Positions 1 through 8,669 are shown, numbered from the stretch's first letter. The stretch is DNA of 36,527 bases from Verrucomicrobiales bacterium (GCA_024233215.1 JACKPW010000034.1:1-36527), one strand, 5' to 3'. Numbers and translations: made by a program. Notes: generated from the sequence alone by a model not told the origin.

Positions 1-164
1 CCCTGGCATGGGGGGCGCTTTTCGTCACCCGCAGGCCGGGAGGAACGCAGCGGCCTGTTCGAACACCCCCGGTTCGGAGTTCAGCTTTCAGGCAGCCCAA
101 ATGCCGCGCCGGCGCTTTGCGTTCCGACACGGCTTCGGACAGGCTCCGACCCCGGCGCCCCGGC

Positions 165-1760
165 TTACTGCCGGATCGCGTCGCCAATGGAACGGAACAA
201 GGCCAGGGGAATCCGTGTGTCCGTGTCCAGTGTCCCGTCGAGGTCCGCGCGAAGGGCCACGTCGGTTCCGGCCGGATTGAGCCGCTTGAGGACTGCCCGG
301 GCGTCTGCCGGTATCCCGGGATTCGATTCCATGAACCGGGCACCCAGCTTCAGCAGGTTGAAGCGGGCAAACAGAACGGTGTGTTTTCCGAGGACGACCG
401 CAGGTGCGGCCTTGGCATTCCGGGCGCGCTGCAGGGCGGCAGCCATGCGGTCAGGGGAGCCGACCACCAGTTCCCTGCCTTGCAGGGCGTAGTCGAACTC
501 CATCCGGCCCCCGTTCCACATCGCTTCCACCATCTCCTTCTGGCCCGGCATCTGGTACAGCGGCGAGTCGAGGTTGATTTCCATGACCACGCGGTCCACC
601 GGGGTGCCGTTCACGTTGCGCTGGGCCTTCGTAAAATCGATGCGCCGGTAGAGGCGGTCGGCGCCCACCTGCGACTGCATCGCGCCGGTGAGAAACTGCT
701 GCATGGTGTCATACGCGGTCGCCGCGGCATCGGCATCGGGAAACTGATACAGGCCTGCAAAGTCCATGTCCGGATCGAAGGACAGGCTCCCGGCGAAACT
801 CAGCGGGGTCATGGCGTCGAGCATCGCCGTCATCTCCTCCGCGGTCTGCTCCGGGTTGGGCGCCTTTTGCATCTGCATGCTGAGGGTGACAAATTCCTTG
901 AGCTTGGGCAGATAGGCGGGAGCCTTGCGCAGTCGCATCGCAAACGCCGCGGACCCGTCTGAGGAAAGGAAGGGCGCGACCCCGGCCAGCGTGCCCTCGT
1001 CATTCTCGAACCAGGATGCCAGGACCGATCCGGCGAGCGGGACGACCTGCTCGTGCACCTGCAGGGCATCGTCGCGGACATCCAGTCCCAGCGTCAGGCT
1101 GCCGAGTCCCTTCAGGCCGGTTTCGAAGACGTCAAAATAGACCCCCATCAGCTTTGTCAGGGCCTGCATGTCCATGCCGGGCATCTGACCGCCCGCCCCG
1201 GCCCCGAGACCGGCCGCCATTGACGCCCGGCCCATCCCCACCATTTGCAGCGCGAAACCGCGAACCACCTCGTTGGGGGTGATTTCAACCCGCACCGTGT
1301 CCGTGCACGGCTTGAGCTGGCTGGTCTTCCAGGCATCGTGCGCGGCGTGGGCGGCATCCTGTTCCGATCCGCCGGCCATCCAGATGCTGGCGTAGTCGTC
1401 CACCTTCGCGATCACCCGACGGCTGCCGTCCGCCGCGTAAGCCGCAGCAAAGGTCGGGTAGTCGTTGACCGGCACCCGGAGGCTCCCACAGGGAGCGCCG
1501 CCCACGGACTCCACCCAGAGATCGAGCTGCCAGGGGCGGCTTGGGTCGATCCCCTCCAGGCTGTTGACTCCCAGGCTGGCGCCCAACCCCCGCAACGCCT
1601 CCTCCCCGGCACCCGGTGAAACGGCATCCACCACGGCGTTGAGGTTCCGTTCCAGGGAGGTGAAATCCCGGATGGTGATCCGCACGAGGGGTGTGGCCGC
1701 CAGAACGTGGGTCAGGCCAATCGCGGTTGTGAACAGTGCCAGGCAAACGAGTCTTTTCAT
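165..1760 (-). CDS. Exported protein of unknown function (531 aa)
   Basis: The protein begins with a Sec-type signal peptide (MKRLVCLALF..., hydrophobic to about residue 20, likely cleavage after VLA). The start at 1760 was chosen because it places this signal at the N-terminus; the frame stays open 13 codons further upstream, but that extension is not signal-like. The mature part is soluble, with no further membrane segment. It has a Met/Gly-rich stretch around residues 185-205 (GAGAGGQMPGMDMQ) and alternating beta/alpha character. The layout resembles the large periplasmic proteins of unknown role (DUF3352-like) that are frequent in Planctomycetes and Verrucomicrobia, but I do not recognise a catalytic motif and assign no function. 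It is transcribed away from the aldo/keto reductase gene, with a 209-nt divergent spacer. Confidence is high that it is a gene and low on its role. Confidence 0.8.
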   Translation of the reverse strand: MKRLVCLALFTTAIGLTHVLAATPLVRITIRDFTSLERNLNAVVDAVSPGAGEEALRGLGASLGVNSLEGIDPSRPWQLDLWVESVGGAPCGSLRVPVNDYPTFAAAYAADGSRRVIAKVDDYASIWMAGGSEQDAAHAAHDAWKTSQLKPCTDTVRVEITPNEVVRGFALQMVGMGRASMAAGLGAGAGGQMPGMDMQALTKLMGVYFDVFETGLKGLGSLTLGLDVRDDALQVHEQVVPLAGSVLASWFENDEGTLAGVAPFLSSDGSAAFAMRLRKAPAYLPKLKEFVTLSMQMQKAPNPEQTAEEMTAMLDAMTPLSFAGSLSFDPDMDFAGLYQFPDADAAATAYDTMQQFLTGAMQSQVGADRLYRRIDFTKAQRNVNGTPVDRVVMEINLDSPLYQMPGQKEMVEAMWNGGRMEFDYALQGRELVVGSPDRMAAALQRARNAKAAPAVVLGKHTVLFARFNLLKLGARFMESNPGIPADARAVLKRLNPAGTDVALRADLDGTLDTDTRIPLALFRSIGDAIRQ

Positions 1761-1969
1761 GACATGAACGTAAACGGTGCTTCGAACTTGATGGCGCACA
1801 GCCTGCCAGAACCGGCCGCCCGGGGGAATTCCAGATGCGGGGAATCAATGTAAGAGGGCCGACCCTGCCCTGGCTCCTGCCGCCCAATTCCCCGCACTTG
1901 CCCTGCCGCCGTTTTCGTGCTCCCATCGGGTCCTTGAAATCCGCCAAATCCCGTATCCCAGGAGACGTC

Positions 1970-2887
1970 ATGACCACACCAGCCAGCTGCGACTCATCCC
2001 AAGTCACGCGCCGCGACTTCATCCGCCGCACCGCTCTCACGGCCGGCGGCCTGCTGACCGCCGGTGGCTCCCTCGCCGCCGCCCCGAACCGGACCGCGGC
2101 GGATCAGGTTGTGCTGGGCCGGACCGGCCTGAAGTGCAGTCGCCTGGGCCTGGGGACCGGCAGCAACGGCGGCAATGTCCAGCGCGGCCTCGGGCAGGAG
2201 GGTTTCACCCGCCTGATCCGTCATGCCTACGATCAGGGCCTGACCTTCATCGACACCGCGCAGAGCTATCACATCCACGACATGATCCGGGAGGCAGTCA
2301 AGGGTCTGCCGCGGGAGAAGCTCTTCATACAAACCAAGATCGGCGGCGGCGAGAAGGCGCTGGAGATCATCGACGGATTCCGGAAGGAGCTGAACTCGGA
2401 TTACCTCGACAGTCTGCTGGTGCACTGTTCCACCACCCGGAACTGGGGCGCGGAACGGGCCGGTCTCATCGACGCGGTCTGCGAGGCGCAATCCCGCGGC
2501 TGGGTCAAGGCATCCGGAGTCTCGTGCCACAGTCTGCCGGCGCTGCAGCTCGCCACCACCCTCGACTGGGTCAACGTGCACCTCGTACGGATGAACCCGC
2601 AGGGGGCGCACATGGACACGCCAGCGGAAACCTGGAATGCCACAAGCAATCCGGAGCACGTCCCGCCGGTGGTCGCCGAAGTGAAGCGCATGCGCGACCG
2701 CGGTCATGGGGTCATCGGCATGAAGGTGCTGGGCGAGGGTGATTTCAAGGATCCGGCCGAACGCGAGAAATCGATCCGCTGGGTCATGCAGAACGATCTG
2801 GCGGATGCCGTGGTCCTCGGCTTCAAGAGCACCGCGGAGATCGACGAAGCGATCGGACGAATCAACCGTGCTCTGGCTGCCGGTTGA
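1970..2887 (+). CDS. Tat-exported aldo/keto reductase (305 aa)
   Basis: An NAD(P)H-dependent oxidoreductase of the aldo/keto reductase superfamily. The ATG at 1970 is preceded by a GGAGA ribosome-binding site at 1961-1965. It puts a twin-arginine signal (RRDFIRRTALTAGG) at about residues 14-27, followed by an Ala-rich region, so the enzyme is probably folded with its cofactor and exported by Tat. The barrel starts with the typical LGRTGLKCSRLGLGTG strand. Asp and Tyr of the catalytic tetrad are seen in FIDTAQSYH, Lys in IQTKIGGG and His in LLVHC. A strand/loop near the C-terminus (DAVVLGFKSTAEIDEAI) fits the cofactor-binding end of the fold. The substrate is unknown; such Tat-AKRs are common in Verrucomicrobia and Planctomycetes. 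The next gene follows on the same strand after 64 nt. Confidence 0.9.
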   Translation: MTTPASCDSSQVTRRDFIRRTALTAGGLLTAGGSLAAAPNRTAADQVVLGRTGLKCSRLGLGTGSNGGNVQRGLGQEGFTRLIRHAYDQGLTFIDTAQSYHIHDMIREAVKGLPREKLFIQTKIGGGEKALEIIDGFRKELNSDYLDSLLVHCSTTRNWGAERAGLIDAVCEAQSRGWVKASGVSCHSLPALQLATTLDWVNVHLVRMNPQGAHMDTPAETWNATSNPEHVPPVVAEVKRMRDRGHGVIGMKVLGEGDFKDPAEREKSIRWVMQNDLADAVVLGFKSTAEIDEAIGRINRALAAG

Positions 2888-2910
2888 GGGTCCCGAGCCG
2901 GCCTGACAAG

Positions 2911-2945
2911 ACACGGATTCGCACGGATTCACCCCGATTGACTCC
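2911..2945. repeat. Degenerate decamer tandem repeat (acacggattc type)
   Basis: Three to four imperfect 10-bp units (acacggattc, gcacggattc, accccgattg, actcc) run in register directly in front of the ATG at 2952. The block is more AT-rich than its surroundings and takes up the space where a ribosome-binding site would be expected; no Shine-Dalgarno sequence is visible. Similar cacgga/cacgaa decamer strings are, to my knowledge, scattered through Verrucomicrobia and Planctomycete intergenic DNA. Their function is unknown. Confidence 0.6.
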
Positions 2946-2951
2946 AATGCC

Positions 2952-3965
2952 ATGAACGGACGCGAACGCATTCTCAATCACTTGGCGGGCCAGCCGGTGG
3001 ACCGGTTGCCGCTGATGCCCATCACCATGATGTTCGCCGGCGATCTGGCGGGGATTCGCTACGGCGATTACGCCCGCGACCACCGGCTCCTGGTCGAAGC
3101 CCAGCTGAGGATCGCGGACCTGTACGACTTCGACTATGTGTCGGTCATCTCCGACCCGGCGCGGGAGGCCGCTGATCTCGGGGCGAAGGTCGAGTTCTTC
3201 CCGGACCAACCGCCGGCCATTGTGGAGACCGAGGCCCTGCTCACCGACAAGGCGGCCCTGGCCAGGACTGCGGTGCCGGACCCGCTGGCCGGAGGGCGCA
3301 TGTTGGATCGCGTTCAGGCATCGGCCCTTTTCAAGGAGAAGGTGGCTGGCGGGAAGCTCATCGAAGGCTGGGTCGAAGGCCCCTGTGCCATGGCGGCGGA
3401 TTTGCGCGGGATCAACACCCTGATGCTCGACTTCTTCGACGATCCGGGTTTCGTCCGGGACCTCTTCGCCTTCTCCGTGGAAATGGAGATCCGTTTTGCC
3501 CGGGCACAGGTGGAAGCCGGAGCGGACCTGATCGGCGTGGGCGACGCAGCGGCCTCGCTGGTCGGACCGGCCATCTACGAGGAGTTCGTCTGGCCGTATG
3601 AGAAGCAGCTGGTGGATCGCCTGCACGAACTCGGCACCAAGGTGCGCCTGCACATCTGCGGCAACACGCGGTCGATCCTCGGCGGCATGGGACGGTTGGG
3701 CTGCGACATCGTGGATCTCGACTATCCCTCCCCGGTGGCGGACGGGCGGGCGGCGATGGGACCGGACCAGGTGCTGCTCGGGAACATCAACCCGGTCCGC
3801 ATCCTGCGCGATGGGACGCCCGACATCGTTCGCGATGCCATTGCGGCCTGCCACCAGGCCGCGGCTCCCCGCTACATCATCGGGGCCGGCTGCGAAATCC
3901 CCCGCGGCACACCGGAGGAAAACGTCCGGGTGCTGACCGATTACGCCCAAGCCAGCCGGCCGTAG
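2952..3965 (+). CDS. UroD-superfamily methyltransferase, MtaA/CmuA-like (337 aa)
   Basis: A member of the uroporphyrinogen decarboxylase superfamily, most like the zinc-dependent methylcobamide:thiol methyltransferases (MtaA/MtbA/CmuA) rather than HemE. The start NGRERILNHLAGQPVDRLP is the usual opening of the family. The zinc motif H-x-C...C is present as H234-I-C236-G-N and C314 (GAGCEIPRGTPEEN), and the VDLDYP and LLGNINP barrel strands are recognisable. At 337 residues the protein is full length and cytoplasmic. Known relatives move a methyl group from a corrinoid protein to a thiol or a folate. No corrinoid protein or activase lies in this window, so the substrate cannot be inferred. HemE is unlikely because HemE lacks the H-x-C...C site. 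The gene follows the aldo/keto reductase by 64 nt and may be co-transcribed with it. Confidence 0.85.
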   Translation: MNGRERILNHLAGQPVDRLPLMPITMMFAGDLAGIRYGDYARDHRLLVEAQLRIADLYDFDYVSVISDPAREAADLGAKVEFFPDQPPAIVETEALLTDKAALARTAVPDPLAGGRMLDRVQASALFKEKVAGGKLIEGWVEGPCAMAADLRGINTLMLDFFDDPGFVRDLFAFSVEMEIRFARAQVEAGADLIGVGDAAASLVGPAIYEEFVWPYEKQLVDRLHELGTKVRLHICGNTRSILGGMGRLGCDIVDLDYPSPVADGRAAMGPDQVLLGNINPVRILRDGTPDIVRDAIAACHQAAAPRYIIGAGCEIPRGTPEENVRVLTDYAQASRP

Positions 3966-3974
3966 CCAGCGGAG

Positions 3975-4107
3975 CGGGGGACGGCTCGTCCCCCGTAGCG
4001 GCGGATTGGTATCCGCCGGGCTCCTGCGTACACCTCCTGGACCTTCGGCGAACACCCGTTCGCCGCAACGTCGCCACGACCGGGCCGGCAATTGCGCCGG
4101 CAATTGC
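3975..4107. repeat. Cluster of three perfect hairpins plus a 12-bp tandem duplication (REP-like)
   Basis: Three stem-loops lie in the 213-nt gap before the permease gene. The first is cgggggacg/cgtcccccg (3975-3983 with 3987-3995, loop gct). The second is cggcggat/atccgccg (3999-4006 with 4011-4018, loop tggt). The third is cggcgaac/gttcgccg (4046-4053 with 4058-4065, loop accc). They are followed by two perfect head-to-tail copies of gccggcaattgc (4084-4095 and 4096-4107). No T-run follows the stems, so these do not look like simple terminators. The string cgtagcggcg is shared with the palindromic element near 17.9 kb. Confidence 0.65.
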
Positions 4108-4178
4108 GCGTTGCCGCATGGGCGGTGAGTTGGTTTAGTCCGCGGCGACACGTCAGCCCGATTCGATTCAAGCGTCCG

Positions 4179-5786
4179 ATGACAGCGTTCATGCCCTTGT
4201 TTGCCGCGGCCGCCGGTGGTTCCGCCGGGTGGTGGCCTTTTGCCATTCTCGCGATCTGCATCGTGCTCATCATCGTGCTCATCACGGTGGTGCGGCTGCA
4301 TGCCTTCGTGGCCCTGATCCTCGCGGCCATGGTGGCCGGACTGCTTTCACCGGTCGGGTCGTTGCCAGGCGAAAACCCGGCCACGCTTACGGCCAGGACA
4401 AGGCCGGGACAACCGCCGATGGCCGCCTGGCAGGACCGGGACGGAGTTCTGCGAGTGGAGGCGAGCGGGGATGCCCTGCCCGCCGGGGCGTTGACGGCCA
4501 CGAACGCCGTCATCACCATGCCCGGCCAGAAGACCGCGAACCATTGGGTCCAGGCGGTGGAACTCACCACCGAGGGCTTTGGCGGCACGGCGGGCAAGGT
4601 GGCGGTCGTCATTGCGCTCGCGTCGATCATCAGCATGTGCCTGATGGAAAGTGGCGCCGCCGACAAGGTCGTTCGCCGGTTTCTGGCCGTGTTCGGCGAG
4701 AAACGGGCCGGAGGGGTGATCTGTTTCAGCGGTTACCTGCTGTCGATTCCCATCTTCTTCGACACCTTCTTCATGCTGTTACTGCCATTGGGCCAGGCCC
4801 TGGCCATCCGCACCCGGCAGAACTACCTCCTGTTCGTGCTGGCGATCTGCACCGGGGCCAGCGTGACGCATTCGTTGATCGCACCCCATCCGGGACCTCT
4901 GGCGATGGCCGAATTGCTGCACGTCGATCTCGGATTGACGATCTGGGTCGGCACCCTGGTCGGTTTGGTGCCGGTGGCCTGTTCGTGGCAGATCGCCAAG
5001 TGGCTGGCGCGGCGGACCGAAATCCCCTTGCGCGACTCCTCCATCTCGAGGGTCGCCGACCTCCAGGCCATCATTGACAAGCCGGAGTCCGAGCTGCCCG
5101 GGTTTCTCGCCAGCATCGCCCCGGTCATCGCCCCGATCCTGCTGATCTCGCTTGCGTCAACCGCCGCCGCCATTGAGGGCTTCAGCGTGCGGAATCCCGG
5201 CCTCTACACGCTGATCGATTTTGCCGGCAACCGGAACGTCGCCCTGCTCATCGGGACCGTGCTGGCCGTCGGGGTGCTGTTGCGTCAACGCGGGCTGACG
5301 TTCCGAAAGCTCGGCCGGATGCTGGGGGCGCCCCTGGAAACCGCCGGGGTGATCATTCTCATCACCAGTGCCGGCGGAGCATTTGGCTTGATGCTCCGCA
5401 ACGCGGGTGTCGGCGATGCCGTGAAGGCGGTGGCGGAAGGCCGCAACCTCAACCTGATCCTGCTGGCGTGGCTGGTGGCCGCCGTCATCCGTGTCGCCCA
5501 GGGATCCGCCACGGTGTCCATGATGACCGCCGCGGCGATGGTCACACCGCTGCTCACGCCCGACCTGCCCTACAACCCGGTCTACGTCTTCATGGCCATC
5601 GGATTCGGGGCGCTCACGCTGTCGTGGATGAACGACAGCGGGTTTTGGGTGGTGTGCAAGCTGAGCGGGTTTACGGAGAAGGAGACCTTGAAGAGCTGGA
5701 CGATCATCGCCACCACCAGCAGCGTGGTGGGCGTGCTGACCTGCTGGGCGCTATCCAAGGTGATCCCCGGGGTCGGCACCGGGTGA
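4179..5786 (+). CDS. GntP-family permease with an extra loop domain (535 aa)
   Basis: An integral membrane transporter of the gluconate:H+ symporter (GntP) family, probably importing a sugar acid or related carboxylate. There are about a dozen hydrophobic segments. The first is WPFAILAICIVLIIVLITVV, followed by the family strand RLHAFVALILAAMVAGLL. The motif HSLIAPHPGPLAMAELL (around 4870-4920) is the hallmark PHPGP loop, and GFGGTAGKVAVVIALASII...MESGAADK matches the second conserved block. Between the first two blocks lie roughly 80 polar residues, where canonical members have a short link. The start at 4179 gives a short N-terminus; ATG 4191 is also possible and neither has a clear Shine-Dalgarno sequence. 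Its substrate might relate to the preceding UroD-family protein or the aldo/keto reductase, but the hairpin cluster separates them. It converges on the next gene with 38 nt between stops. Confidence 0.88.
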   Translation: MTAFMPLFAAAAGGSAGWWPFAILAICIVLIIVLITVVRLHAFVALILAAMVAGLLSPVGSLPGENPATLTARTRPGQPPMAAWQDRDGVLRVEASGDALPAGALTATNAVITMPGQKTANHWVQAVELTTEGFGGTAGKVAVVIALASIISMCLMESGAADKVVRRFLAVFGEKRAGGVICFSGYLLSIPIFFDTFFMLLLPLGQALAIRTRQNYLLFVLAICTGASVTHSLIAPHPGPLAMAELLHVDLGLTIWVGTLVGLVPVACSWQIAKWLARRTEIPLRDSSISRVADLQAIIDKPESELPGFLASIAPVIAPILLISLASTAAAIEGFSVRNPGLYTLIDFAGNRNVALLIGTVLAVGVLLRQRGLTFRKLGRMLGAPLETAGVIILITSAGGAFGLMLRNAGVGDAVKAVAEGRNLNLILLAWLVAAVIRVAQGSATVSMMTAAAMVTPLLTPDLPYNPVYVFMAIGFGALTLSWMNDSGFWVVCKLSGFTEKETLKSWTIIATTSSVVGVLTCWALSKVIPGVGTG

Positions 5787-5824
5787 GACCGGAGGCCGGG
5801 TTGAGGGGGAACGAGGGACGGCGC

Positions 5825-6778
5825 CTACTGGCCGGGCAGCGGTGGGAGATCGGGCACGCTTCCGTCGGTTCCCCCAGGGAAATCGACTCCCGGGATGGGC
5901 GGCGAGGGCGGCATGTCAATGCCTTGGTTTCGGGCCGCCTCTGCTTGAGCCCGCATCACCAGCACCTGCTGGGCGGGGGAGAGGACCTGAGCCTGATTCT
6001 GATTCGCGCTGGACCGGACATTGCGGGAGGGAACAACGGTGGAACCGCGACCGCCTCCCGCGGCCGTCCACGTGGAATTCCCCACCCGCGAGGACCCGGC
6101 GGCGGCCTGACCGGCACGTGCCGTCGGCCCACCTGGTTGGACCGCCCCCCGCCCCGCCACGCGGGGATTCCCCGCGCCGGGCCGTCCGGCAGCGGCGGCG
6201 GCCTTGGGCATGTCGAGGCCGTTGTTCTTGAAGTCCAGGAGTAGTTCGTTGCCGCCGTATCGCACCCGGACGGATCCCCCGGTGGCATCGATCGCCAGCA
6301 CCTCGAGCCCGGGGATGTAGGGATCCGTTTCACCTTCGGCCACCAGTCCCGAATAGACCGGTTTGGGCTGCCCCTTCTCCTGCAGGACGAACATCGCCTG
6401 CCTGGTGGAAAGCAACGAGCTGATGGCACTCAGCTTCAGCGCGGAGGGTTCGACCTCCGGTTCGGGTTCCGGCTCCGGGTCCGGCGGTTTGGGTTCCGGA
6501 GGATCTTTCAGGCCAAAGGGGTTCCGGGCGACCACCGCAAGATAAGGGTTCGCCGGCTGGTCCGGGGTAACAGGTGACGACTCGGCCCCGGCAACCGGAC
6601 TCTCAACCCCCGGAACAGCGGTATCCGGGCCCGGGTCCGGTACCGGCGGCCCCCCCGGCGTGGCTCCCCGCGCCGTGCCCCCCGCAGTCACCCCAAGGAG
6701 CAGCGCAAGCCCGGTGCCCCGGCGCACCCACCGGGCCAACCGGACGATTCCGAGTTTGGGCTGGCTGCCTGTTGTCAT
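5825..6778 (-). CDS. Exported Pro/Gly-rich protein with a GspC/PilP-like domain (317 aa)
   Basis: The start at ATG 6778 gives MTTGSQPKLG followed by a basic stretch and a hydrophobic segment (GLALLLGVTAGG), which is a signal peptide or membrane anchor. A Pro-rich spacer follows, with a (PE/PD)n run (PEPKPPDPEPEPEPEVEP), then a compact domain of about 80 residues (LSAISSLLSTRQAMFVLQEKG... to GNELLLDF). The order NPFGL, linker, 'value-is-used / is-displayed' beta domain resembles the periplasmic homology domain of type II secretion GspC or of PilP. This is a structural guess. The last third is low-complexity Gly/Ala/Pro with Gln-rich stretches. No other secretion gene is nearby. It lies 44 nt downstream of the sugar isomerase-like gene on the same strand and may be the last gene of that transcript. 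Confidence 0.7.
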   Translation of the reverse strand: MTTGSQPKLGIVRLARWVRRGTGLALLLGVTAGGTARGATPGGPPVPDPGPDTAVPGVESPVAGAESSPVTPDQPANPYLAVVARNPFGLKDPPEPKPPDPEPEPEPEVEPSALKLSAISSLLSTRQAMFVLQEKGQPKPVYSGLVAEGETDPYIPGLEVLAIDATGGSVRVRYGGNELLLDFKNNGLDMPKAAAAAGRPGAGNPRVAGRGAVQPGGPTARAGQAAAGSSRVGNSTWTAAGGGRGSTVVPSRNVRSSANQNQAQVLSPAQQVLVMRAQAEAARNQGIDMPPSPPIPGVDFPGGTDGSVPDLPPLPGQ

Positions 6779-6822
6779 GCGTGGATTGAACACCACCCGG
6801 GCGATTTCGTTGCGGCCGGCGC

Positions 6823-7722
6823 TCAGGCGGGATTCTTCAGTTCGGTCAGGATCTCCTGCACCATCCGGGTCAGGCGCCGGCCGTACTCGACGTAGGTGGA
6901 ATACTCGCGCCCGGCGTCCGAGGTCACGCTGGCGTCGTGGAACACCACCGCCAGATGCGGCTCAATGGAAATCCCGCCGTCATAACCACCGGCCAGCAGG
7001 TCCCGCAGCACGGGGCGCACCTGGCCATCACCCTCCCCGGGATAGACGTAGTCGGCGTCGTTCTTGTCCTCGTCCCACCGGCAGTCCTTCACGTGCACGT
7101 GGACGATCCAGGGTTTGACCTTCTGATAAAACTCCATCGGGTCCTGGCGCGGCCACGGCTTCGGCTTGCTGCGGTCCGCGTTGAAGATCGGATTGCCGGT
7201 GTCCCAGACCCATTTCAGACCGGGAACGTGTTCCAGCAGCTCGAGCGCGTGGCGCCAGGACATCCCGCCGTAGTTCATGCAGTTCTCATGCACCGGCTGG
7301 ATGCCCGCATCCAGGAAACGCTGGGTGATCTCCCGCAGGCGGCGGAACCGTTCCGCCTCCATCTGGTCATCCGAATCCTCCCGCACCGCGTAGCTCATGA
7401 TGCGGATGAACTTCGTCCCCAGTCGCTGCATCCGCGGAATCGCCCGGGCGACCTCCTCAAGCGTCGGCTCGAAGGGGTCGGTGATCTTCTTGGCCCAGTT
7501 GCCGATGGTGGAACCGAAACAGCAGATGCCAAGCCCGGCCTCCTCGAGTTTCGCCACGACGGCGTCAAACGCGGCGTCCGGCACATCGTGGAAGTTCCCT
7601 TTCGGGAAATCCCCCACCTGCACGTTGCGGCCCTCGATGCTCTTCCAGCCGAGTTCCGTCGTGGCCTTGATCTGCGCGTCGATGCACGCGCCCGCTTCGT
7701 CGCCGATCCCAGTGAGATACAT
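6823..7722 (-). CDS. Sugar phosphate isomerase/epimerase-like TIM-barrel protein (299 aa)
   Basis: A cytoplasmic member of the xylose isomerase-like/AP endonuclease 2 TIM-barrel superfamily, a fold used by sugar and inosose isomerases, epimerases and dehydratases. The start at 7722 gives MYLTGIGDEAGA, the usual first strand of the group; an 87-codon upstream extension is out of character and overlaps metF. Metal-site strands visible are VHENCMNYGG (Glu), WVWDTGNP (Asp), IVHVHVKDC (His) and GGISIEPHL (Glu), i.e. the expected E...D...H...E order. GEGDGQV before the last strands is also typical. The substrate cannot be read from sequence; relatives act on myo-inosose, ketoses or modified sugars. 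It lies 56 nt downstream of metF on the same strand and may be co-transcribed. Confidence 0.88.
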   Translation of the reverse strand: MYLTGIGDEAGACIDAQIKATTELGWKSIEGRNVQVGDFPKGNFHDVPDAAFDAVVAKLEEAGLGICCFGSTIGNWAKKITDPFEPTLEEVARAIPRMQRLGTKFIRIMSYAVREDSDDQMEAERFRRLREITQRFLDAGIQPVHENCMNYGGMSWRHALELLEHVPGLKWVWDTGNPIFNADRSKPKPWPRQDPMEFYQKVKPWIVHVHVKDCRWDEDKNDADYVYPGEGDGQVRPVLRDLLAGGYDGGISIEPHLAVVFHDASVTSDAGREYSTYVEYGRRLTRMVQEILTELKNPA

Positions 7723-7778
7723 GCTCAGTTCCAATCCGGTTGAAGTGTCCGTCCGCGAGGAAACACCCGGGACCGTCC

Positions 7779-8669
7779 TCAACTCAAGCCCAGCTTCGCC
7801 AGAATTGCCTGCGTCGAGGCGACCTTGTTCAGGGTGTAGAAGTGCAGTCCCGGCACACCGGCGCGCAGGAGATCGACGCACTGTTCCGTGGCGAATTCCA
7901 CCCCAAAGGCGGCCGCAGCGGCATTGTCGTCCTTCAGTGCCTCCAACCGGCGGGCGAGGGCGGCGGGAATGGTGGCCCCGCACAACGCTGTAAACCGCTC
8001 GATCTGGCCCGCGCTCAGGATCGGGATGATGCCCGGCACCAGCGGCACCCGCACCTGCAGCGCGCCGTTGAGGTGCGCCCGGAACTCGTGGAAGAACCGG
8101 TTGTCGAAGAAGATCTGGGTCAGCACAAAGTCCGCCCCGCGCTCGATCTTCGCCCGGAGGTGTCCCCAGTCCGCAAGCCTGCCCTCCCGATTCTCCAGGT
8201 GCCCCTCGGGGAAGCCCGCAACGCCGATGCCGAAGTCCCCCAGTTCCCGGATCACGTCCACCAGTTCCGCCGCATAGCGGAAACCGCCCTCCACCGGCGT
8301 GAATCCGTCCGCGCCCTCGGGTGGATCCCCCCGCAGGGCCAGGATGTTCCGGATGCCGCGTTCGCGGGCGTCGCGCAACAACGTGCGAATGGCCTCACGG
8401 GTGGCTCCCACACAGGTCAGGTGCGCCATGCAAGGGATGCCAAATTCACGCTGGATGCGGTCCACCATGCTGAACGTGCGCGATTGAGTGCTGCCGCCGG
8501 CGCCGTAGGTGACCGAGCAGTAGTCGGGCCGCAGCGCCGCCAGGGCGGGCATGACCTGCTCGAAAAAGCGCTGCTCGCCCTCGTCCGTCTTCGGGGTGAA
8601 GAACTCGAACGAAATGGCGGGGCGCCCCGCCGCGCGGGCTTCGCTGTAGATGTCCCGGATGAACCGCAT
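7779..8669 (-). CDS. metF: 5,10-methylenetetrahydrofolate reductase
   Basis: Catalyses FAD-dependent reduction of 5,10-methylene-THF to 5-methyl-THF, the methyl donor for methionine synthesis; cytoplasmic. The start at 8669 gives MRFIRDIYSEARAAGRPAISFEFFTPK, with the catalytic Glu at residue 22 in FEFF. Other family signatures present are YGAGGST, AHLTC, LALRGDPP, VAGFPEGH, TQIFFD and LVPGIIPI, followed by the C-terminal GVPGLHFYTLN strand. The length of 296 residues equals the usual bacterial MetF. The frame remains open 186 codons upstream, but that extension lies antisense within the next gene and has no family match. No Shine-Dalgarno sequence is evident. No metE, metH or S-adenosylhomocysteine recycling gene is nearby. 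Confidence 0.97.
   Translation of the reverse strand: MRFIRDIYSEARAAGRPAISFEFFTPKTDEGEQRFFEQVMPALAALRPDYCSVTYGAGGSTQSRTFSMVDRIQREFGIPCMAHLTCVGATREAIRTLLRDARERGIRNILALRGDPPEGADGFTPVEGGFRYAAELVDVIRELGDFGIGVAGFPEGHLENREGRLADWGHLRAKIERGADFVLTQIFFDNRFFHEFRAHLNGALQVRVPLVPGIIPILSAGQIERFTALCGATIPAALARRLEALKDDNAAAAAFGVEFATEQCVDLLRAGVPGLHFYTLNKVASTQAILAKLGLS

Noticed and set aside
2952..3965. HemE (uroporphyrinogen decarboxylase proper)
   Set aside because: The H-x-C...C zinc site and the missing HemE N-terminal signature favour the cobamide methyltransferase branch.
5787..5824. Terminator between the convergent permease and GspC-like genes
   Set aside because: No stem longer than a few bases and no T-run in the 38 nt.
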